DNA of 5,520 nucleotides from Candidatus Hikarchaeia archaeon HikBin4 (lineage in GTDB: Archaea; Halobacteriota; Halobacteria; Halobacteriales; Hikarchaeaceae): contig WTZT01000051.1 in the NCBI GenBank assembly GCA_009889685.1, positions 1-5,520 on the forward strand. Direction: 5' to 3'. Below, piece after piece: positions 1 through 5,520 of the stretch. A program made the translations under genes and the position numbers. The notes under the pieces are model-generated. The model was given only the letters and a program-made list of their open reading frames with translations, was not told the DNA's origin and made no database searches. Numbering within the stretch: position 1 is the stretch's first letter; every line of letters starts with the position of its first letter.

Positions 1-753
1 AAAACCGATTGTGATTCTCTACTAGATCCGTCTTGTTTAAAAGAAGCAGTATCTCATTTTTCCGATAAGTCAGTGGGCGCAGTAACTGGAACTAATATGG
101 AAGTCATAGGGGGAAGTAAGGTCGAATCTGGTTATCGCAACGTACAGTCTTATATACAACTCCTAGAATCCCATCTCGATTCAACTTTCATTTTCCATGG
201 TCCCTTCTCGGCTTTCCGTAAAAAATGCATAGTTCCTGTGACTGAAGATTCATTAGCAGATGACACAGAACTTGCCTTGAAAATTCGAAGACAAAATTTC
301 AAAGTCTTATTCGACCCCAACATAAAATTTAAAGAAGCAGCACACTCTGCTTTCTGGAAACGAAGATTACAGAAAGATCGTCGTGCGGTAGGTCTCGTCA
401 AAGTCTTATTACAGAACAAGGATCTCCTTGGAAAGTCTGGATTATATGGTTCTTTTATTTTACCATTCAATTGGTGGTTCCTAATACTATCTCCTTGGTT
501 TGTTCTTTTGAGCATATTCTCGATACTTCTCACTATTTTTTTAGCTTCTCCTGTCTCGGCTATGGTAGTGCTATTGGCCTTGCTAATTTCTATGTGGCTC
601 GGCCAAAAAGATTCACTCGGTCCCTTTCAAATCTTTTATTCATTGTTTGATACACAAGTATCGCTCCTACGTAGTCACTTAATACTTTTAACTAAGAAAG
701 ACACCGATGGGACTTGGGATGCAGATCCAAACTTACGAGAGATGATGCAATGA
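1..753 (+). CDS. Family 2 glycosyltransferase, membrane-bound, C-terminal part (5' end outside window)
   Basis: The reading frame is open from base 1 to the TGA at 751-753, so 250 residues are visible and the N-terminal nucleotide-binding part lies to the left. Landmarks of a processive-type GT-A enzyme appear in order. A DxD-type metal and nucleotide-sugar motif (TDCDS) is at visible residues 2-6. GPFSAFRKK follows at about 67-75. The acidic catalytic-base motif ADDTEL is at about 86-91. A QKDRR sequence at 124-128 matches the Q-x-x-R-R/W acceptor motif of cellulose- and hyaluronan-synthase-like enzymes. Two or so hydrophobic membrane segments follow at about 152-202, then a short hydrophilic tail. 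The enzyme should transfer sugars from a nucleotide sugar at the inner face of the membrane; donor and product cannot be read from the sequence. The GTG at 73 is internal and not the true start. The stop overlaps the next gene in an ATGA, which points to coupled translation with a second glycosyltransferase. Confidence 0.9.
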   Translation, partial: KTDCDSLLDPSCLKEAVSHFSDKSVGAVTGTNMEVIGGSKVESGYRNVQSYIQLLESHLDSTFIFHGPFSAFRKKCIVPVTEDSLADDTELALKIRRQNFKVLFDPNIKFKEAAHSAFWKRRLQKDRRAVGLVKVLLQNKDLLGKSGLYGSFILPFNWWFLILSPWFVLLSIFSILLTIFLASPVSAMVVLLALLISMWLGQKDSLGPFQIFYSLFDTQVSLLRSHLILLTKKDTDGTWDADPNLREMMQ

Positions 754-1772
754 AAATAATTCAAGTCTCGCCAAGATTTCTCCCTAACATAGGTGGGGTA
801 GAACACCACGTTGCTTCTATTAGTGAACGTATGGTCAAGTCCGGCCATGATGTAACTGTATTTACGTTAGATGGAGATGGAAATCTGCCCCATCTATCCT
901 ATGAAAATGGAGTGGAAATTCGCAGATTTTCCTACACAAACTTACCTAAACTCGTTTATACAATTCGTCAAACACCCAGTGATGTACTCCACGCCCATAA
1001 CTACCATTCTCTTATTCCTTTAATATCTTCTATATCTGCCGGAACTAAACGTTTTTTTGTAACTTCTCATTATCACGGTGCGGGCTCTACAAAAAACACG
1101 GATATGCTACTATCTTTGTATAGGCCATTTGGATCTTGGTGCCTCTCCCGTGCCAATTCCGTTATTGCAGTGAGCAATTGGGAGAAAAATCTCCTCTCAA
1201 ACGAATTTAAAATTCAGCCCACTCTGATTCCCAATGGAATCGACCCGTCCCCTTTCCAAAATGCGTCTCCAGAGCATCGAGACCGTCCTTATGTCCTATG
1301 CGTTGGACGATTAGAACCCTACAAGGGATTTCAACACGTAATTCGAGCGATGCAATTCCTACCAGACCATGATCTCATCATCGTGGGTTCTGGAAACTAT
1401 ATGCTTTCTCTTGTTGACATAGCAACTCATTCTGATGTCAAAAATCAAATTGTTTTTATGAACAATCTTTCCATTTCAAAACTCGCACAAATGTACTCAG
1501 GCGCAACAGCTCACGTCACACTTTCCACGCATGAATCCTATGGCCTAACTATTGGGGAGTCTCTCCTATCTGGTACCCCGTGCCTTGTCAGAAAAAGCGG
1601 AGCTCTAGGCGATTGGGATGAACATCAAGGCTGCCTTAGCACCGATGAAACAGAACCAAAAATACTGTCAAATCTAATAATAGAGTGTTCTTCACTTACT
1701 CCTTCTTATACTCAACCAACAACGTGGGACGATGTGGTAAAATCTCTTCTCGATCTCTATTCAAATGGCTAA
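750..1772 (+). CDS. Family 4 (GT-B fold) glycosyltransferase
   Basis: The 340-residue protein is a complete GT-B glycosyltransferase of the GT4 type. The N-terminal acceptor domain begins with a beta strand and the loop P-x-x-GGVEHHV (residues 8-21), and HAHNYHS is at 81-87. The C-terminal donor domain starts after IPNGID (160-165). VGRLEPYKG (185-193) supplies the Arg187 and Lys192 expected to bind the donor phosphates. HESYGLTIGE (261-270) carries the E-x7-E pair (Glu262, Glu270) typical of retaining GT4 enzymes. No signal peptide or membrane span is evident, so it probably acts in the cytoplasm or at the inner membrane face. The ATG at 750 is preferred over the in-frame ATG at 714 because the family N-terminus begins at MKIIQVSP and because it forms an ATGA overlap with the preceding gene. 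GAGATGAT at 739-746 could be a weak ribosome binding site. The donor sugar is not predictable. The role is probably surface glycan, glycolipid or S-layer glycan synthesis. Confidence 0.93.
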   Translation: MKIIQVSPRFLPNIGGVEHHVASISERMVKSGHDVTVFTLDGDGNLPHLSYENGVEIRRFSYTNLPKLVYTIRQTPSDVLHAHNYHSLIPLISSISAGTKRFFVTSHYHGAGSTKNTDMLLSLYRPFGSWCLSRANSVIAVSNWEKNLLSNEFKIQPTLIPNGIDPSPFQNASPEHRDRPYVLCVGRLEPYKGFQHVIRAMQFLPDHDLIIVGSGNYMLSLVDIATHSDVKNQIVFMNNLSISKLAQMYSGATAHVTLSTHESYGLTIGESLLSGTPCLVRKSGALGDWDEHQGCLSTDETEPKILSNLIIECSSLTPSYTQPTTWDDVVKSLLDLYSNG

Positions 1773-2802
1773 CTCTATTCCCCTACTACTTCTCATATTG
1801 CTGCTTGTTACAGCTGGATGTTCCCAATCTGTTTCTCCCTCTGAATTTTCGACCCTCACCACTCAGTCATCTGTCGAACTCACACCCGAACCTCCTAACC
1901 CCGGACCACCTCTACCGCCCTCGATACCACTCACACCCGAACCTCCTAACCCCGGACCACCTCTACCGCCCTCACCACCATCTTTACCACAACCCAATTT
2001 AGAACCTTCTTCTTGTTCTTCTCTGGAGATTGAGTATAATTTTGACCCGCCGTCCTCATTGATAGACAAAAAAGTAGATGTATTCGGAGTCGTGGTCTTT
2101 GCAACCGGTGGGTTTTCTGAAGCCAAAACAAAACACGTCGCAAATGTTCTTGCAAAATATCTAGACAACGATGAAAATGGAATTCCAGATAATCCACTAG
2201 TCGTTCAAACAATGATAGAAGAACGTGCTGGAATGATTTTATTTGTAGACGAAGATGAGGAGAAGGTGCTATTCGATCGATGGGACCATGACTATTACAA
2301 CCCTGACAAATTACAAACGCAATGGGCAGATGAAACTAACCCTAGCCGGGAATTCGATGCAACAATAGAAGAGGTCTTACATGTCATCACAGACGTGGGA
2401 TATGATAACGCATACCCTGATGTCTTCGGAGAAGTTTCTGGATCTACTTTGGCCAATTTAATGGATAATGCTAAAGGGGGGCATTTCGAAGAAACTTCAA
2501 TCTACAATGAAGACCGTCCCTGGATTGGTAAAAGTGCAGTTCCTTCAAGCTACCCGCCAGGCGCTTGGTACACTTATTATGATAAAACATGTACCTACGA
2601 CTGTATGATCACCGAATACATCTATTGGGGTTTAACTTCCATTCTCGGGGCCCAAGAAACCCGCTCCCATGAAATTGGCCACGAGTGGGAGTTGCACACA
2701 AAACAACTTGTTAAAGAAAGTGACCCAGGATTGTACAATTTATTAACAGATCCTCAATGGGGGCTCCCGACAGAACTACCAGATGGATCTTATTGCAAAT
2801 AG
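1765..2802 (+). CDS. Secreted lipoprotein with Pro-rich stalk and an uncharacterised domain bearing an HExxH sequence
   Basis: The 345-residue protein opens with a hydrophobic stretch (residues 5-16) and a lipobox (LVTAGC) whose Cys19 would be lipid-modified, so it should be anchored outside the membrane. Residues 20-82 form a Ser/Thr- then Pro-rich stalk containing a tandem 17-residue unit built on LTPEPPNPGPPLPPS. The globular domain starts near residue 85. It contains DNDENGIPDN (134-143), resembling a calcium-binding EF-hand or thrombospondin-3-type loop, EEVLH (202-206), the paired cysteines CTYDC (276-280), and SHEIGHEWELH (301-311), which holds an HExxH sequence followed by a further His. 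I recall similar uncharacterised proteins from marine microbes but cannot name a family or function. A metallopeptidase role is only a possibility, because the third His is one residue closer than in HExxHxxGxxH enzymes. The start overlaps the GT4 stop by 8 bases. An in-frame stop at 1738-1740, with no alternative start codon after it, fixes the ATG at 1765. No clear ribosome binding site precedes it, consistent with coupling. Confidence 0.88.
   Translation: MANSIPLLLLILLLVTAGCSQSVSPSEFSTLTTQSSVELTPEPPNPGPPLPPSIPLTPEPPNPGPPLPPSPPSLPQPNLEPSSCSSLEIEYNFDPPSSLIDKKVDVFGVVVFATGGFSEAKTKHVANVLAKYLDNDENGIPDNPLVVQTMIEERAGMILFVDEDEEKVLFDRWDHDYYNPDKLQTQWADETNPSREFDATIEEVLHVITDVGYDNAYPDVFGEVSGSTLANLMDNAKGGHFEETSIYNEDRPWIGKSAVPSSYPPGAWYTYYDKTCTYDCMITEYIYWGLTSILGAQETRSHEIGHEWELHTKQLVKESDPGLYNLLTDPQWGLPTELPDGSYCK
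1878..1973 (+). repeat. Perfect 45-base direct repeat inside the lipoprotein stalk
   Basis: Bases 1878-1922 and 1929-1973 are identical over 45 bases and are separated by 6 bases (gatacc), giving a period of 51 bases or 17 codons. The reading frame is kept, and the two copies encode the core LTPEPPNPGPPLPPS twice (residues 39-53 and 56-70). Identity at every third position as well indicates a recent duplication or active homogenisation rather than protein-level selection alone. The expected effect is a longer extended linker between the lipid anchor and the globular domain. Confidence 0.95.
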
Positions 2803-2805
2803 AAA

Positions 2806-4017
2806 TTATTTTATCCCAAATACTATTCTAAGAATCTTACTCCTTTTTGCAATCTCAAATACCAACACACATCCTACTACTGTAACCGCTGTGATGATTA
2901 AAAACTTGGCCATCCAATATATTTCCATATTTTTTAGATAGTATAGTGCGACGAGTGCGAATGGAAGATGAACAATATAGAATGGATATACTCCCCTGTT
3001 GAGGTATGTGAGATGCTTACTAGGTTTATTAAGATATTTCGCACCCCACGAAAAACACACCATGCACCACGCCCACGCATTCATAGAGTGGATGATGCTA
3101 ACAATATGGCCTGTTGGAACTTCCCAAAATCCATAACCTGCTAGCACCCACCCCCCTTCTAAAATATATCTCGCATATCCCTCTGCCCATAAATCAGCTG
3201 ATGCATCGACCCCTAGCATTACCAAAATCACAACATACGAAAACATAAATACACACCCTAGTACCATCGAACTTCCCCGTATTTTTTCGAGAGATTCCCA
3301 GAATTCTTCTTTGGCTGTTATGCACAAATATCCTATAACAAATAACACTAAATACCAGAAAAATTCATAGCCTAGCCCAACCACACCTGGCAAAAACGGT
3401 CTAATTAAAAATTCAACAAATACCAATGGTAATGGCATTATGAGGAGTAGTCCAATTCCATTTTTGACCTTAAAACACTGTTTAACAATACTACCAATTC
3501 TGCCATCTGGGCTCCTCCGAATACTAGAAAAAATGGGTGCACAAATCAAAGAATATATGAATAAATTTACGAGAAACCACAGGTGTTGTGGATGAGAAAT
3601 AAAGACCAATTTTCCAAACCACCCTTTAACATATTCTGCAAATGCTATTTCCGTTCCCGAACTACTCAAAAATTGAACATATCTTGGAAAAATGAGAACA
3701 AAAATCATCGCAAATACTAGCGGAACTAATAATCGGAACGAACGCTCATTTAAAAATTCTCTCGTCGTTCTACTCCCAAACGCAAAGCATGTTCCCATTC
3801 CTGCTATTAAAAATAACAATGGCAATCTCCACACATGAGTAAATAAAAGGAATAGGCTTAACCACATTCCACCCAGTTGATCGTTCGCGTATCCGTATAC
3901 GGTGATTCCAATCTCATCAAATCCAATAGCAATGTGGAATATGATGAGCAGTCCAAACACCATGACTCTGAGCCAGTCAAGATCATACCTGCGGATCTTA
4001 TTCTTTTTTTCCGCCAT
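2806..4017 (-). CDS. Integral-membrane acyltransferase, acyltransferase-3 (OpgC/OafA-like) family
   Basis: The 403-residue protein is mostly hydrophobic, with about ten predicted membrane segments. Its N-terminus, RRYDLDWLRV followed by a first membrane helix ending in FHIAI (residues 9-31), matches the acyltransferase-3 pattern in which Arg residues and a conserved His (His28) in helix 1 form the presumed acyl-transfer site. Other family-like segments are RSFRLLVPL (92-100), HLWFLVNLFIYSL (145-157) and YPFYIVHLP (344-352). Members transfer acetyl, succinyl or other acyl groups from the cytoplasm to extracytoplasmic sugars or lipids; the substrate here is unknown. The ATG at 4015-4017 was chosen over an in-frame upstream ATG at 4114-4116. 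The longer version would add 33 polar residues not seen in the family and would overlap the start of the divergent CoxG-like gene. No ribosome binding site is obvious. Its stop lies 3 bases from the stop of the convergent lipoprotein gene. It might decorate a glycan made by the neighbouring glycosyltransferases. Confidence 0.9.
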   Translation of the reverse strand: MAEKKNKIRRYDLDWLRVMVFGLLIIFHIAIGFDEIGITVYGYANDQLGGMWLSLFLLFTHVWRLPLLFLIAGMGTCFAFGSRTTREFLNERSFRLLVPLVFAMIFVLIFPRYVQFLSSSGTEIAFAEYVKGWFGKLVFISHPQHLWFLVNLFIYSLICAPIFSSIRRSPDGRIGSIVKQCFKVKNGIGLLLIMPLPLVFVEFLIRPFLPGVVGLGYEFFWYLVLFVIGYLCITAKEEFWESLEKIRGSSMVLGCVFMFSYVVILVMLGVDASADLWAEGYARYILEGGWVLAGYGFWEVPTGHIVSIIHSMNAWAWCMVCFSWGAKYLNKPSKHLTYLNRGVYPFYIVHLPFALVALYYLKNMEIYWMAKFLIITAVTVVGCVLVFEIAKRSKILRIVFGIK

Positions 4018-4086
4018 GTGGTGTGTTACTATGGTTTGAGAAAACGTTACCGAAAGTCCATTATCCCTTTGGGAATTAAATTGGTC
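4018..4086. promoter_or_regulatory. Divergent intergenic region between the acyltransferase and CoxG-like genes
   Basis: These 69 bases must hold the promoters of both divergent genes. For the rightward gene there is a bacterial-looking pair, TTGAGA at 4036-4041 and CATTAT at 4059-4064, with a 17-base spacer, which would start transcription about 15 bases before the ATG. For the leftward gene, AATTTAATT (4074-4082, minus strand) could act as an archaeal TATA box and leave a 5' leader of roughly 35 bases. Both are weak matches that chance could produce. Neither start codon has a good Shine-Dalgarno sequence. Confidence 0.35.
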
Positions 4087-4533
4087 ATGGAATTTGAAGA
4101 TGAAATACATATTCAACTACCAAGAGAAGAATTATGGGATCTAGTTTCGGATCCTGAGGCTCTAGCCTCATGCGTCCCTGGTGCAAAAGAAATAGAACAA
4201 CTCTCAGAAACCAAGTATCGCGGAATTATCGAGAGGGGAATCGCAGGAATCTCAATCAACCTCATCGGAGAGGTCGAAATGACTAAACTCAATCCTCCCG
4301 AAAATTTAGTTGCATTAGTCGAAGGACAAGATCCAAAAACCAATAGTAGAATGGATGCTACAGCGGAGATGTCTATGGAAGACAATGGGGATGGGTCTAC
4401 AACACTAACATACCATGTTGACGTAGAATTCACCGGTAGGCTAGCAACACTTGGGGCAAGAATCGTCAAACGAAAAATCAATTCTGATATAGGATTATTT
4501 TTCGACAATCTACGTTCTAGAGCAGAGTCTTAA
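4087..4533 (+). CDS. CoxG-like SRPBCC-fold protein (carbon monoxide dehydrogenase subunit G family)
   Basis: The 148-residue protein fits the short CoxG/SRPBCC family, whose START-like fold encloses a hydrophobic ligand cavity. Diagnostic segments are the N-terminal strand and helix MEFEDEIHIQLPREELWDLVSDPEALASCVPGAKE given here in part as ELWDLVSDPE (residues 15-24), the CVPGA signature (29-33), the central YRGIIERGIAGISI (44-57), and the C-terminal GRLATLGARIVKRK helix start (117-130). It lacks the C-terminal membrane anchor of some CoxG proteins. CoxG of Oligotropha helps place the aerobic CO dehydrogenase at the membrane, but no molybdenum hydroxylase genes are visible here and the neighbour is a UbiD enzyme, so a ligand-binding or accessory role with UbiD is equally possible. 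The ATG at 4087 matches the family N-terminus. The frame stays open upstream to 3877, but that part lies antisense to the acyltransferase and resembles nothing. Confidence 0.85.
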   Translation: MEFEDEIHIQLPREELWDLVSDPEALASCVPGAKEIEQLSETKYRGIIERGIAGISINLIGEVEMTKLNPPENLVALVEGQDPKTNSRMDATAEMSMEDNGDGSTTLTYHVDVEFTGRLATLGARIVKRKINSDIGLFFDNLRSRAES

Positions 4534-4535
4534 CT

Positions 4536-4557
4536 TTCGTTTTTTACTTTATTATTT
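4536..4557 (+). terminator. T-rich possible terminator after the CoxG-like gene
   Basis: Directly after the CoxG-like stop codon, the + strand has a six-T run (4540-4545) within a longer T-rich stretch, with no convincing hairpin before it. Archaeal transcription often ends at such oligo-T tracts without a stem-loop. If it works, the CoxG-like and UbiD genes are separately transcribed, at least in part. Confidence 0.4.
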
Positions 4558-4564
4558 AAAATAT
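4555..4564 (+). promoter_or_regulatory. Possible TATA box upstream of the UbiD-family gene
   Basis: TTTAAAATAT lies 50-59 bases before the UbiD start codon. If read as an archaeal TATA box, it predicts transcription starting near 4585 and a leader of just under 30 bases. No recognisable purine-rich BRE precedes it, since the sequence before it is the T-rich stretch. An alternative bacterial reading, TTGCCA at 4564-4569, lacks a good -10 partner. Confidence 0.35.
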
Positions 4565-4613
4565 TGCCAAATTACAAAGAATCATCTCTTACTGTAACGT
4601 AGTGGTTATCATA

Positions 4614-5520
4614 ATGGACCCTAAACCCTTTACCAGCCTTAGAGACCACATCGAAGCAATTGAATCTGCAGCATTGCTACAACATATTGACAACGCACAT
4701 TGGAACTTAGAAATAGGGGCTATAACTGAACAAGTTGCCTTTTCTGAAAAACCACGTGCTCTCCTTTTCGACTCAATTGTTGACTATGATCCTGGATTTA
4801 GAGTGGCTACCAATTTACACGTATCACGGGACCTACAAGCACTAGCACTAGGAATGCCTCTTGGAGTCAGTGGAGTAGAATTAGTCAAGCATTGGCGATC
4901 CCGTACTTCCAAACTAGAGCGTCTTCCTCCCCTTGAGGTCAACGACGGCCCCATACGCGAAAACGTTCTAACAGGGGATGACATTGATTTATTTTCTTTT
5001 CCAACACCCCAATGGCGTGCCCCGGACGGTGGAAGATATATCGGAACTGGTGATGTCACCTTCACAACCGATATTGAGGGCGAATGGGTAAACGCCGCAC
5101 CTTATCGGGCTCAACTTTTTGGCCCCAAAAGAATGACAATAGAAATAGCAGAAACCCATCATGGTAAACAACATCTTAAATCTTTTTGGGATGCAGGAGA
5201 ACACGCGCCTATTGTCATGGTTGCTGGACAAGATCCATATACCTATGCAGGTGCATGCACCCCTCTTCCCGCAGGCTATCCTGAATTAGAATATTCAGGG
5301 GGATTGATGGGAAAACCAATCGAGGTCATTATGCATAAAGAAACAGGACTTCCCATTCCTGCAACTGCAGAAATTGCAGTCATCGGGTTTGTACCTCCAC
5401 TGGACGAAGATTCCGAGGACGAAGGTCCCTTTGGAGAATGCACCGGATATTTCACACATGGTGGACGTCACCCCGTAGTAAATGTAACTGAAATATGGCA
5501 TCGAAACAATCCTATTCTCC
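4614..5520 (+). CDS. UbiD-family (de)carboxylase, N-terminal part (3' end outside window)
   Basis: The frame from the ATG at 4614 is open to the window edge, giving 302 complete codons of a family whose members usually have about 450-500. UbiD enzymes use prenylated FMN and a metal to decarboxylate, or reversibly carboxylate, aromatic and alpha,beta-unsaturated acids. The N-terminus (FTSLRDHIEAIES, residues 6-18) is typical. The catalytic triad known from fungal Fdc1 (Arg-Glu-Glu) is represented by Arg165 in AAPYRAQLFGP and by Glu270 and Glu275 in EGPFGECTGY. The cofactor-binding region therefore looks intact and the enzyme is probably active. Cys276 sits where I more often recall Phe or another hydrophobic residue. 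The substrate cannot be assigned; the CoxG-like protein upstream hints at a dedicated catabolic module. The UbiX-type flavin prenyltransferase needed for the cofactor is not in the window. A weak GGTTAT at 4604-4609 may assist initiation. Confidence 0.93.
   Translation, partial: MDPKPFTSLRDHIEAIESAALLQHIDNAHWNLEIGAITEQVAFSEKPRALLFDSIVDYDPGFRVATNLHVSRDLQALALGMPLGVSGVELVKHWRSRTSKLERLPPLEVNDGPIRENVLTGDDIDLFSFPTPQWRAPDGGRYIGTGDVTFTTDIEGEWVNAAPYRAQLFGPKRMTIEIAETHHGKQHLKSFWDAGEHAPIVMVAGQDPYTYAGACTPLPAGYPELEYSGGLMGKPIEVIMHKETGLPIPATAEIAVIGFVPPLDEDSEDEGPFGECTGYFTHGGRHPVVNVTEIWHRNNPIL

Noticed and set aside
150..533. A minus-strand frame inside the GT2 gene
   Set aside because: It is antisense to conserved GT2 motifs and shows no recognisable domain.
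714..749. A 12-residue N-terminal extension of the GT4 enzyme
   Set aside because: The GT4 fold begins at MKIIQVSP, and the ATG at 750 gives the usual ATGA junction.
1878..1973. CRISPR-like repeat
   Set aside because: There are only two copies with a 6-base gap, and they lie in frame inside a protein-coding linker.
1685..2002. A + strand frame spanning the GT4 end and lipoprotein start
   Set aside because: It overlaps two well-supported genes in another frame, and its His/Pro-rich repeat is the same 45-base duplication read out of frame.
1863..2212. Two overlapping minus-strand reading frames across the lipoprotein stalk
   Set aside because: They are antisense to the duplicated Pro-rich coding region; one is rich in Gly and Arg only because it reads the Pro codons backwards. 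No family resemblance.
3877..4086. A 70-codon N-terminal extension of the CoxG-like protein
   Set aside because: It lies mostly antisense to the acyltransferase N-terminus, and the family N-terminus begins at the ATG at 4087.
4018..4116. A 33-residue N-terminal extension of the acyltransferase
   Set aside because: It would overlap the start of the CoxG-like gene, is not membrane-like, and falls outside the usual family start at the motif before helix 1.
4113..4508. A minus-strand frame inside the CoxG-like gene
   Set aside because: It is antisense to a supported gene and has no motif of its own.
4784..5501. Several short minus-strand frames across the UbiD gene
   Set aside because: The + strand carries clear UbiD motifs throughout, so these are shadows.

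Overview
The window is a gene-dense stretch of a moderately AT-rich prokaryotic chromosome with six protein genes. The two outermost genes run off the window edges. I see no RNA genes, insertion sequences, CRISPR arrays or phage genes. The best guess at the host is a euryarchaeon, possibly a marine Thermoplasmatota-type lineage. The clues are the style of the two glycosyltransferases, the lack of strong Shine-Dalgarno sites, a T-rich stretch after one gene and a TTTAAAATA box before the next. None of these is decisive, and a bacterium such as a marine Chloroflexota is not excluded, because a passable bacterial -35/-10 pair also occurs. No phylogenetic marker is present.

Left block (1-2802, + strand): three genes form a tightly overlapped operon. 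First comes the C-terminal part of a membrane-bound family 2 glycosyltransferase. Its stop overlaps the start of a family 4 (GT-B) glycosyltransferase, whose stop in turn overlaps the start of a secreted lipoprotein. The lipoprotein has a proline-rich stalk containing a perfect 45-base duplication, then an uncharacterised globular domain with an EF-hand-like loop and an HExxH-type sequence. The group looks devoted to making cell-surface glycans and perhaps modifying the envelope.

Middle (2806-4017, - strand): an integral-membrane acyltransferase-3 family protein ends 3 bases from the lipoprotein's stop. It could O-acylate a surface glycan or lipid, which would fit the glycosyltransferases, but it is transcribed separately and in the opposite direction.

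Right block (4087-5520, + strand): a small CoxG-like SRPBCC protein is followed by a UbiD-family, prenylated-FMN-dependent (de)carboxylase that is open at the right edge. The CoxG-like gene shares a 69-base divergent intergenic region with the acyltransferase. The UbiD gene lies 80 bases further downstream, behind a T-rich stretch and an AT-rich box, so it may have its own promoter. The pair suggests metabolism of an aromatic or unsaturated carboxylic acid, with the substrate unknown.

The most notable item is the lipoprotein: an apparently undescribed surface protein, translationally coupled to two glycosyltransferases and carrying a candidate metal-binding motif.
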